Source of the DNA: Verrucomicrobiota bacterium
Lineage (GTDB): Bacteria; Verrucomicrobiota; Verrucomicrobiia; Limisphaerales; UBA11358
NCBI GenBank assembly: GCA_026225155.1
Contig: JAMFSG010000189.1
Location: 1 to 21,596, forward strand
DNA length: 21,596 nucleotides
Direction of reading: 5' to 3'
Shown: piece by piece, positions 15,182 to 21,596 of the stretch
Position numbering within the stretch: the first letter of the stretch is position 1
Layout of the letters: each line of letters begins with the position of its first letter
Program-made: the position numbers and the translations under genes
The notes under the pieces: generated by a model
What the model saw: the letters and a program-made list of their open reading frames with translations, nothing else
The model's database searches: none
What the model was told of the DNA's origin: nothing

Positions 15182-16525
15182 ATGTTCGATTCGTTAAGCA
15201 CCAAGCTCCAGAACGCTTTCAAAAATTTGCGCGGCCTCGGAAAAATTTCCGAGAGCAACGTCGGCGACGCCTTGCGCGAAGTGCGGATGGCGCTGCTTGA
15301 GGCCGACGTGAATTTCAAGGTCGCGCGCGATTTCATCGAACGCGTCAAAACCAAATCGCTCGGCGCGGAAGTCATTTCCAGCGTCCAGCCCGGCCAGCAA
15401 ATTATAAAATTTGTCAGCGACGAACTCACCGAATTGCTCGGCTCACAAAACGCCGCGCTGAAATTGGATGCAAATCCAAGTTCTATCATGATGGTCGGTT
15501 TGCACGGCGCGGGCAAAACCACCTCCGCTGGCAAACTCGCCAAGCTGTTGAAAAAACAGGGCCGCGCGCCGTTGCTCATCGCGGCGGACGTTTATCGTCC
15601 CGCGGCGATGGATCAATTGGAAACGCTCGGCAAACAGATTGACGTTCCGGTTTTTCTCAAACGCGGCGAGACGAACGTTTTGAAAATCGCGCGCGAGGCG
15701 ATGGCTTTTGCGAATCTGAATGGCCGTAATGTTTTGATCTTTGACACGGCAGGCCGTTTGCAGATTGACGAACCGCTTGTGCAGGAATTAGTTCGTTTGC
15801 GCGACCTTGTTCAGCCGCAGGAAATTTTGCTCGTGCTCGACGCCGCGACCGGTCAGGAAGCCGTCAATGTCGCCACGCATTTTGATGCCGCGCTAAATAT
15901 CACCGGTTCCATTTTGACAAAACTCGACGGCGATGCGCGCGGCGGCGCGGCGTTGAGTTTGAAATCCGTCACGGGCAAGCCGATCAAATTTGCCGGTGTC
16001 GGCGAAAAATTGGACGAGTTCGAACCGTTTCATCCCGAACGCATGGCGTCGCGGATTTTGGGCATGGGCGACGTCGTCAGCCTCGTTGAAAAAGCCGCCG
16101 AAGCTGTCAGCGAAGAGGACGCGAAACGTCTCGAAGAAAAAATGCGCAAGGGCGAGTTCACGCTCGAAGATTTTTTGGAACAGTTGCGCGCGATGAAAAA
16201 ACTCGGTTCGCTCGAAAGCATTGTGAAGATGTTGCCCGGCGGCGGCGATGCGCTAAAGAACATGGACATCGGCAAACAGGAAAAAGAATTCAAGCGCATG
16301 GAAGGCATGGTTTGCGCGATGACGAAAAAAGAACGGCTGAATCCGGTGATCCTCAACGCGAGCCGCCGTCGTCGCATCGCCGCCGGCAGCGGCGTGACGG
16401 TGACGGAACTGAACACGATGCTGAACAAATTTTTCCAGATGCAGACGATGATGAAAAAGATGGGCAAGATGTCCAAGATGATGGGCAAAATGGGCGGCAT
16501 GATGCCGGGCATGATGCGGAGATAA
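15182..16525 (+). CDS. ffh: Signal recognition particle GTPase Ffh
   Basis: The protein has 447 aa, typical for Ffh. The N domain (1-90) is followed by the G domain with G1 GLHGAGKTT (106-114; most relatives have GLQGSGKT), the insertion box DVYRPAAMDQL (136-146), DTAGR (188-192), TKLDGDARGG (246-255) and GVGEKLDEFEPF (272-283). The M domain has the 4.5S-RNA-binding segment SRRRRIAAGSGVTV with LNTMLNKFFQM, and a methionine-rich tail (KMGKMSKMMGKMGGMMPGMM). It binds signal sequences as they leave the ribosome and delivers them to FtsY at the membrane; it is essential in most bacteria. The ATG at 15182 sits just after a repeat-rich leader; upstream AAAGAA is only a weak ribosome site. No FtsY, rpsP or SRP RNA gene is visible nearby. 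Confidence 0.97.
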   Translation: MFDSLSTKLQNAFKNLRGLGKISESNVGDALREVRMALLEADVNFKVARDFIERVKTKSLGAEVISSVQPGQQIIKFVSDELTELLGSQNAALKLDANPSSIMMVGLHGAGKTTSAGKLAKLLKKQGRAPLLIAADVYRPAAMDQLETLGKQIDVPVFLKRGETNVLKIAREAMAFANLNGRNVLIFDTAGRLQIDEPLVQELVRLRDLVQPQEILLVLDAATGQEAVNVATHFDAALNITGSILTKLDGDARGGAALSLKSVTGKPIKFAGVGEKLDEFEPFHPERMASRILGMGDVVSLVEKAAEAVSEEDAKRLEEKMRKGEFTLEDFLEQLRAMKKLGSLESIVKMLPGGGDALKNMDIGKQEKEFKRMEGMVCAMTKKERLNPVILNASRRRRIAAGSGVTVTELNTMLNKFFQMQTMMKKMGKMSKMMGKMGGMMPGMMRR

Positions 16526-16533
16526 TTTTTCAG

Positions 16534-16561
16534 AAACGTTTTTAAAAACCGTTTACGGTTT
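16534..16561 (+). terminator. Overlapping hairpins after ffh
   Basis: Two mutually exclusive stems share one arm: AAACG-TTTTTAAAAA-C-CGTTT and AAACCG-TTTA-CGGTTT. They lie in the 63-bp gap between ffh and the serine hydrolase. No T-run follows the second stem, so termination would be weak or factor-dependent. Confidence 0.3.
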
Positions 16562-16588
16562 CGGCAAAAATTTCAACGCGGGCCCAAA

Positions 16589-17713
16589 ATGAAAAATCAA
16601 ATTCGATTCGGCCTGTGGCAGATTTTGTTTTTCGTCGTCCTCGCCATCACAACTTTTGCCGACGCATCCCAGACGAACGACACGACGCAAACTGTCGAAA
16701 CCATCCGCAAAAAATATGATCTGCCCGCGCTGTCGGTCGTCGTGGTGAAGGATGGCCAGATTTGCGATCGCGCTGCGACGGGCGTTCGCAAATGGGGCAA
16801 CTCTGCGCTCGTGACGACGAATGATATTTTCCACATCGGTTCCGACACCAAGTCCATGACCGCCACGCTGGCCGCGATGTTCATCGAAGCCGGAAAATTA
16901 AATTGGGACACGACCATCGCTGATGTTTTTCCAGAACTCAAAGGCAAGATGGATCAGCGATATGAAGCCGTGACCGTTGAACAATTATTGCAACATCGCG
17001 GTGGCATTCCCGGTGCGTCACCCGCCGCCGCGTGGAAACGTGCATGGCAAGAACATGGCACGCCGGTGCAGCAGCGTTATGAATTCATCCAAGCCGTGCT
17101 CGCGCAACCGCCTACCGCCGCGCCCGGCACGAAAATGATTTATTCCAATCAAGGCTATGCGATCGTCGGCGCGATGCTCGAGAAGATCGCCGGCAAATCT
17201 TGGGAAAATCTCATCACGGAAAAACTGTTCAAACCATTGCACATGGATTCCGCCGGATTCGGTCCGCCGGGAACGATTGGTGCGATTGACGAACCGTGGG
17301 GTCACACGCGAAAAAACGGCGTCATCGTTCCGGTGCAATCGGATAATCCGCCTGCCATCGCGCCCGCCGGTCGCGTGCATTGTTCGCTCTATGATCTGGC
17401 GCGTTACACCATTTTTCAGATGGAGGGCGAACGCACCGGTGGTTTGTTGAAGCCGGAAACCTTTCGCCGGTTGCACGCGCCGCCCGCCGATGGCAATTAT
17501 GCTGACGGTTGGATCGCGGTTAAACGTGGTTGGGCAGGCGGAACGGCGTTGACGCACAGCGGCTCGAACACGATGTGGTATGTGGTGATGTGGCTCGCAC
17601 CGGCAAAAGATTTTTCCGTCGTGGTCGGAACGAACATCGCCGGACCGGAAGCAGAAAAAGGTTGTGATGAAGCGGTCGCCGCGATGATTCATCAGTGGCT
17701 GGCGAACCAATAA
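16589..17713 (+). CDS. Secreted serine hydrolase of the beta-lactamase (class C/penicillin-binding protein) family
   Basis: The protein has 374 aa. Residues 1-27 are a signal peptide (hydrophobic WQILFFVVLAITTFADA). The active-site set of family PF00144 is complete: S85-x-x-K88 in HIGSDTKSM, Y185-S-N187 in MIYSNQGYAIVG, and H323-S-G325 in LTHSGSNTMW, which takes the place of KTG. LLQHRGGIPG (133-142) is also characteristic. Such enzymes act on D-amino-acid peptides, esters or beta-lactams; HSG instead of KTG is common among esterase- and D-aminopeptidase-like members, so a resistance role should not be assumed. The ATG at 16589 lies 63 bp after ffh on the same strand; the gene may have its own promoter. 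It converges on priA with a 45-bp gap. Confidence 0.9.
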   Translation: MKNQIRFGLWQILFFVVLAITTFADASQTNDTTQTVETIRKKYDLPALSVVVVKDGQICDRAATGVRKWGNSALVTTNDIFHIGSDTKSMTATLAAMFIEAGKLNWDTTIADVFPELKGKMDQRYEAVTVEQLLQHRGGIPGASPAAAWKRAWQEHGTPVQQRYEFIQAVLAQPPTAAPGTKMIYSNQGYAIVGAMLEKIAGKSWENLITEKLFKPLHMDSAGFGPPGTIGAIDEPWGHTRKNGVIVPVQSDNPPAIAPAGRVHCSLYDLARYTIFQMEGERTGGLLKPETFRRLHAPPADGNYADGWIAVKRGWAGGTALTHSGSNTMWYVVMWLAPAKDFSVVVGTNIAGPEAEKGCDEAVAAMIHQWLANQ

Positions 17714-17758
17714 TTTTTTCGAATCGGGAATCATTGAGCCAATTCGACGATTCCAAAA

Positions 17759-20068
17759 TCAACTCAAACTTACCGGATCAATATCAACGGTCAGCATCAC
17801 GTCGTCCGGCCACGTCAGTGTCGCGACAATTTTCGCCAGCGTCTGGCTCAGCTTGCTCATCGCGCATGTGCGCAGCATGATTTGGTAACGGTAAAAAGTT
17901 TCCGCTTTCAGCAATGGCGCGGGTGCGGGGCCGGCGATGATCAAATCTTTGAACGAATTTTTTTGCTGGTGGGGCGAGGCTCCCGACGAGCCGTCGTTCA
18001 AATTTTCAAAAAGGCTCGCGGGGACGCTCGCCCCACCAGTCGAAGAATTTTTCAAATTTTTTTCCAATTCACGCTTCAAATGTTCGGCGGAAAATTTTAC
18101 TTTTTCCTCGTTGCGACCTTTCAGCGTGAGCAGCGCGACGCGGCTGAACGGTGGATATTTCAACTGCTGGCGAAATTCCATTTCCTGTTCGTAAAAGCCG
18201 TTGAAATCGTGGCGGCGCGCAAATTGGATCGCCGGATGAAACGGCGTGAACGCTTGCACAAAAACCTCGCCTTCGACATCGCCGCGACCGGCGCGACCGG
18301 CGACTTGCGTGAGCAGTTGGAACGTGCGTTCGCCCGCGCGAAAATCCGGTTGATGCAGCGCGAGATCGGCATACATGACGCCAACGAGCGTGACGTTCGG
18401 AAAATGCAATCCCTTCGCGATCATCTGCGTGCCGACGAGGATGTCAATTTTGCCCGCGCGAAAATCGCCGAGCACGTTGCGATAATCGTCTTTGCGTTTC
18501 ATCGTATCGGCGTCCATGCGTCTGGTGCGCGCGTGCGGAAAAAGTTTCGCGAGCACTTCCTCGATTTTTTGCGTGCCGGTGCCGGCAAAACGGATCGCAG
18601 GATTTTTACATTTTTCGTTCGGACAAACTTGCGGAACTTTTTCAACATGGCCGCAGATGTGACAGGAAAGCCGTTGATCAACACGATGGTAAGTCAGCGT
18701 GATGCTGCAATTCGGACAATTCGCGACGAAACCGCATTTTGGACATTGCAATGAACTGGAATAACCGCGCCGGTTCAAAAATAAAATCGTCTGCTCTTTG
18801 CGTTCGAGCCGTTGCGTGATGGCCTCTTTTAGTTGCGGCGAAAAAATTGGCGGACCTTTTTCTTTGTGCGCGGCCTGGCGCATATCCACGACGCGAACGT
18901 GCGGCATTTTCTGGTCGTCCACGCGTTCGGGCAATTCCAGCAACGTGAATTTTCCGCGTTTGCAGTTGTAAAAACTTTCGAGCGACGGCGTGGCCGAGCC
19001 GAGCACGACGACGGCATTTTCCATCTGGCCGCGCATGATCGCGACGTCGCGCGCATGATAACGCGGCGCTTCTTCCTGCTTGTAAGTATGTTCGTGTTCC
19101 TCGTCCACGATGACGAGGCCGAGCGGTTCGACCGGCGCAAAAATCGCCGAGCGCGCGCCGATCACGATGCGCGCCCTGCCCTGACGGATTTTGTGCCATT
19201 CGTCGTGCCGTTCGCCCGCGCTCAAATGCGAATGCAACACCGCGACGAGCGTCTGCAATTTTCCCGAACTGAACCGCGCCTTGAATCGCTCGACCGTCTG
19301 CGGCGTCAGCGAAATTTCCGGCACGAGCACGATCGCGCCCCTGCCCTGCTCCAGCGCGTGCGCGATGGCTTGCAAATAAATTTCCGTTTTGCCGGAACCG
19401 GTGACGCCGTGAAGCAAAAAAGTTTTACTGGCGGTTCCAGTCATTGCTTGCTTCACCGAATCCAAAGCTTTCGCTTGCGCGTCGTTCAACACCAACGGCT
19501 GGCTCGGCAAAATATGTTCGCGCGCATACGGATCGCGTTCCGAAATTTCCGAAGTGATTTCGATTAAGCCACAATCTTCCAGTTTGCGGACAGTTGCGGC
19601 GGTCGTTTCGGCGAGTTCAACCAATTCCGACAATAAAATTTCGCGGCGCTCTTCAATAATATTCCAAACGTCATGTTGACGTTTTGGTAATTTGGGAAAT
19701 TCACCGTTCACCGGCAGCGCGCGGACGAATAATCTTTCGCGCCAGCTCGCATCTTCTTTGCGCACGGCTTCGGGCAAAACACTTTTCAACGCGGTCTCTG
19801 GCGCGCAGCAATAATATTCGCCGATCCAGCGCGCGAGCTTGAGGACTTTTTCGGTGACGAGCGTTTGCGCGCCGATGACTTTTATAATCGGCTTGAGATT
19901 CGTATGCGCGGATTCTTCGGCAACCGCCGTGACGACGCCGAGAATTTTCCGCGCGCCGAACGGAACTTGCACACGGCTGCCGACGTCAATTTGTCCGGCC
20001 AGTTCGGCGGGAATGGAATAATCAAATTCCTTCCGCAGCGCGATTTCCAGACTGACGCGAGCGATCAT
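17759..20068 (-). CDS. priA: Primosomal replication-restart helicase PriA
   Basis: The protein has 769 aa. The N-terminal DNA 3'-end-binding domain (1-100) is followed by a winged-helix region, then helicase lobe 1 with Walker A GVTGSGKTE (221-229) and DEEHEHTYKQ (322-331). Eight zinc cysteines are present (C442, C445, C451, C454, C469, C472, C482, C487), as are GTGTQKIEEVL (496-506) and the lobe 2 motif QVAGRAGRGD (588-597). Every catalytic element is intact. PriA reloads DnaB at stalled forks. Residues about 674-705 (NSSTGGASVPASLFENLNDG, then SSGASPHQQ) form a low-complexity insert in the C-terminal domain; it is encoded by a GC-rich inverted repeat. The ATG at 20068 starts 3 bp after the acyltransferase stop, making it the last gene of a minus-strand operon with ruvA. 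Confidence 0.96.
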   Translation of the reverse strand: MIARVSLEIALRKEFDYSIPAELAGQIDVGSRVQVPFGARKILGVVTAVAEESAHTNLKPIIKVIGAQTLVTEKVLKLARWIGEYYCCAPETALKSVLPEAVRKEDASWRERLFVRALPVNGEFPKLPKRQHDVWNIIEERREILLSELVELAETTAATVRKLEDCGLIEITSEISERDPYAREHILPSQPLVLNDAQAKALDSVKQAMTGTASKTFLLHGVTGSGKTEIYLQAIAHALEQGRGAIVLVPEISLTPQTVERFKARFSSGKLQTLVAVLHSHLSAGERHDEWHKIRQGRARIVIGARSAIFAPVEPLGLVIVDEEHEHTYKQEEAPRYHARDVAIMRGQMENAVVVLGSATPSLESFYNCKRGKFTLLELPERVDDQKMPHVRVVDMRQAAHKEKGPPIFSPQLKEAITQRLERKEQTILFLNRRGYSSSLQCPKCGFVANCPNCSITLTYHRVDQRLSCHICGHVEKVPQVCPNEKCKNPAIRFAGTGTQKIEEVLAKLFPHARTRRMDADTMKRKDDYRNVLGDFRAGKIDILVGTQMIAKGLHFPNVTLVGVMYADLALHQPDFRAGERTFQLLTQVAGRAGRGDVEGEVFVQAFTPFHPAIQFARRHDFNGFYEQEMEFRQQLKYPPFSRVALLTLKGRNEEKVKFSAEHLKRELEKNLKNSSTGGASVPASLFENLNDGSSGASPHQQKNSFKDLIIAGPAPAPLLKAETFYRYQIMLRTCAMSKLSQTLAKIVATLTWPDDVMLTVDIDPVSLS
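17966..18039. repeat. REP-like inverted repeat inside priA
   Basis: Perfect 13-bp outer arms CTGGTGGGGCGAG (17966-17978) and CTCGCCCCACCAG (18027-18039), with further imperfect pairing (GCTCCCGACGAGCC against GGCTCGCGGGGACG), enclose an AT-rich loop. The arm matches the outer arm of the element at 9979-10146 (TGGTGGGGCGAG, then CC and CGAGCC). The element keeps the priA frame open and adds roughly 30 residues. Confidence 0.8.
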
Positions 20069-20071
20069 TTT

Positions 20072-20791
20072 TCAATCTTTTGAAATCGCGCGCAATTCCG
20101 CTTCCAAATCCAGCCGGATTTTTTCGCGTTCGATTTCAGTGGCTGCGTTCGGCACGCGAAAAATTTTTCCCGCCGTCACTTCGCAGATCGAAAATGGTAT
20201 TGGAATCTGAAAACCGTCCCAACTTTTCAACTGGATTTTCCATTTCAGAAAATACGACACCGTTAGAATCGGCAAGCCGGTGATTTGCGCCAAGCCCGTC
20301 ACACCTTCGGCCACAACATAACGCGGGCCGCGCGGGCCATCGGGCGTGATGGCAAGGTCATAGCCGCGTTCCGCCCACGTCGTCAATTCGCGCAACGCCT
20401 GCGCGCCACGCCGGCTGCTGGAACCGCGCACGGGTTGCACGCCGAAACGTTCAAAGATCGCGGCAAGCATCGCGCCGTCCTTGCTCGCGCTGATGAGCCC
20501 GGCGACGCCGGCGGGAACAAATTTTTTCTGGCGAAATTGAAGATTCAGTTCCACGCACAATGCGAGCCGGTTATGCCAGAAACAAAAGATCGCCGGGCCG
20601 ATGTCTTTGCGCTGCAAAAAATCGTGCGGATCATGGACGCGAAAACGCATCGTCTTGCCCACGGCGCTGATGAACAGCCAGATCAAAAACGCCGCGAGTT
20701 TCTGATGCCATTTCGGCGCGTTGGGAATGACGACGCCGGATTTTTTTGGCTTGGCTTCGGGCATTTGAGATTGAGATTCGGCGACAGGCAT
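20072..20791 (-). CDS. DUF374/LPLAT-family acyltransferase
   Basis: The protein has 239 aa from the ATG at 20791, with AAGG 6 bases upstream; a TTG two codons earlier would overlap the ruvA stop. A hydrophobic segment (about 32-46) suggests membrane association. The family core is present: FCFWHNRLAL with H73 as likely catalytic histidine, ISASKDGAMLAAIFERFGV, RGSSSRRGAQALREL, and ITPDGPRGPRYVVAEGVTGL (about 148-167) with the DGPRGP motif. This matches DUF374, related to lysophospholipid and lipid A acyltransferases. It probably transfers an acyl chain to a lipid A or phospholipid precursor at the inner membrane; the exact acceptor is not known. It lies 2 bp after ruvA and 3 bp before priA, so it is in their operon although unrelated to DNA repair. 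Confidence 0.85.
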   Translation of the reverse strand: MPVAESQSQMPEAKPKKSGVVIPNAPKWHQKLAAFLIWLFISAVGKTMRFRVHDPHDFLQRKDIGPAIFCFWHNRLALCVELNLQFRQKKFVPAGVAGLISASKDGAMLAAIFERFGVQPVRGSSSRRGAQALRELTTWAERGYDLAITPDGPRGPRYVVAEGVTGLAQITGLPILTVSYFLKWKIQLKSWDGFQIPIPFSICEVTAGKIFRVPNAATEIEREKIRLDLEAELRAISKD

Positions 20792-20793
20792 TT

Positions 20794-21396
20794 TCAACCT
20801 TTTTTCAAACTCGCGCGCACCAGATCTTCCACGGTCGCCGATGTGCCGAGCATCGCCTGCGCGGCGCGAACGGTGTCGTGCGCCTCGACTTGTTTGAAGC
20901 CGAGCGCCATGAGCGCGAGCACGGCGTCGTTGATTTTTTGGTCGTCGGCCGAAAGTCCATGTTTCGCACTCGCGGCTTCGAGCGCGCCCGCCGCGCCGAT
21001 TTTATCGCGCAGTTCCACGACAATTCGTTCGGCGGTTTTTTTGCCGACACCGGAAATTTGCGAAAGCGATTTCACGTCGCTGTTCGCCACCGCGCCGCGA
21101 AACGTGACAGCGTTCATGCCGCTCAAAATGTTCAGCGCGGTTTTCGGCCCGATGCCGCTGACGTTGTGGATGAGCATCCGAAACAGATCGCGTTCCGTCA
21201 CCGTCGCAAAACCGTAAAGGATGTGCGCGTCTTCGCGGACGATCAGTTGCGTGAGCAATTTTATTTCGTGGCCGGGTGACGGCAATTTTTCGAACGACGA
21301 CAGCGGAATCAAAACTTCGTAGCCGACGCCATTCACGTCCACGACGACTTGCGTGGGCAGCGCTTCGACGAGTTTGCCGTGGAGAAAAGTGATCAT
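20794..21396 (-). CDS. ruvA: Holliday junction branch migration protein RuvA
   Basis: The protein has 200 aa from the ATG at 21396 (MITFLHGKLVEAL), the standard RuvA start; a TTG two codons upstream would overlap the previous stop. Domain I is an OB fold (VVVDVNGVGYEVLIPLSSFE, then LLTQLIVREDAHILYGF). Domain II has two helix-hairpin-helix motifs (SGIGPKTALNILSG near 82-95 and SGVGKKTAERIVVEL near 117-131), which hold DNA. Domain III (about 150-200; DAVLALMALGFKQVEA) contacts RuvB. RuvA binds four-way junctions as a tetramer and recruits RuvB. Neither ruvB nor ruvC is adjacent within the window. It starts 2 bp after the end of a small CxxC protein gene and is followed by an acyltransferase and priA. 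Confidence 0.96.
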   Translation of the reverse strand: MITFLHGKLVEALPTQVVVDVNGVGYEVLIPLSSFEKLPSPGHEIKLLTQLIVREDAHILYGFATVTERDLFRMLIHNVSGIGPKTALNILSGMNAVTFRGAVANSDVKSLSQISGVGKKTAERIVVELRDKIGAAGALEAASAKHGLSADDQKINDAVLALMALGFKQVEAHDTVRAAQAMLGTSATVEDLVRASLKKG

Positions 21397-21398
21397 GT

Positions 21399-21596
21399 TC
21401 AAATCATGCTACCAATGCCGCCGTGTCCATCATGAGGTCCGACATCGTTCATCTGTTGTTCAAATCCTTTTGCGCATTTTTCCTCCTGATCCATTTCCTT
21501 TTTCCAAAAGGCGATTTCCGCATCATTCATCAAAAGTTCTTTTGGCAGCGGTTTTTCGCACACGCCGCAAATTTTATTTTTGCGGCTGTAAATCGG
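21399..21596 (-). CDS. Small CxxC protein, N-terminus beyond window
   Basis: The last 65 codons and TGA of a frame open at the right edge. It begins with YSRKNKICGVCEKPLPKEL, where the single CxxC pair followed by PLP looks like half of a zinc ribbon. A charged helix (NDAEIAFWKKEMDQEEKCAK) and a Gly/His-rich tail ending GGIGSMI follow. I do not recognise the family. Consistent amino-acid composition, the TGA placed 2 bp before the ruvA ATG, and a shared strand support a real gene heading the ruvA operon. A purine-rich GGAGG within it is not near a start. Confidence 0.6.
   Translation of the reverse strand, partial: PIYSRKNKICGVCEKPLPKELLMNDAEIAFWKKEMDQEEKCAKGFEQQMNDVGPHDGHGGIGSMI

Noticed and set aside
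16589..17713. Antibiotic-resistance beta-lactamase
   Set aside because: The SxxK, YSN and HSG motifs place it in the broad serine hydrolase family; HSG instead of KTG and its context give no support for resistance.
17714..17758. GGAATC/GATTCC hairpin between the convergent serine hydrolase and priA genes
   Set aside because: The stem is only 6 bp with a long loop and no T-run, too weak to call a terminator.
20285..21217. 310-codon plus-strand frame
   Set aside because: It is antisense to the acyltransferase and ruvA; composition is shadow-like and no family is recognised.

Overview
The window looks like a chromosomal piece from a Verrucomicrobiota bacterium of the Pedosphaera/Limisphaerales type. 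This is inferred from family content, not from a search: a pilin-like protein with an [18 protein letters not shown] leader, a very large PA14-bearing LiaS/NarX-type sensor kinase, LamG lectin-like proteins, Tat-like secreted glycosidases, and dispersed GGGGCGAG...CGAGCC and 'CGCAAAGGCGCAAAG / CTCTGCGTCTCTGCGG' repeats. Shine-Dalgarno signals are weak for many genes.

Left third (1-8546, all on the minus strand): a glycan-related block. From right to left it holds tRNA-Pro(CGG), a GH2 beta-mannosidase, a 1064-aa sensor kinase, its NarL/LuxR-type response regulator (5 bp after the kinase) and a LamG-repeat secreted protein that runs off the left edge. An identical 18-bp perfect palindrome (ATCATCCA-AA-TGGATGAT) lies about 95 bp upstream of the mannosidase ATG and about 115 bp upstream of the LamG ATG. 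It occurs nowhere else that I found. The simplest reading is that the two-component system sits between its own two targets and this palindrome is the shared operator.

Middle (8547-11300): a pilin-like secretion protein diverges from a small membrane-anchored unknown protein. A 168-bp nested inverted repeat then fills the gap before an isolated OppF-type ABC ATPase.

11236-14970: a two-gene plus-strand operon, a double-domain KaiC-like ATPase overlapping a hybrid histidine kinase by 4 bp. It lies between an intact tRNA-Tyr(GTA) and a decayed, same-strand copy of the 3' half of that tRNA starting at the anticodon loop. This is the geometry left by integration into a tRNA gene, so the Kai-like signalling module may sit on a fossil island that has lost its integrase.

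Right third (14971-21596): core genes. ffh (SRP GTPase) follows a repeat-rich leader, and a secreted beta-lactamase-family serine hydrolase follows ffh. Convergent to these is a tight minus-strand operon: a small CxxC protein (partial), ruvA, a DUF374-type acyltransferase and priA. PriA carries an in-frame insertion encoded by a REP-like inverted repeat of the same family as the one at 9979-10146.

Two real genes are open at the window edges (1-1333 and 21399-21596, both minus). Several starts given here are ATG codons inside longer open frames that begin with TTG or GTG.
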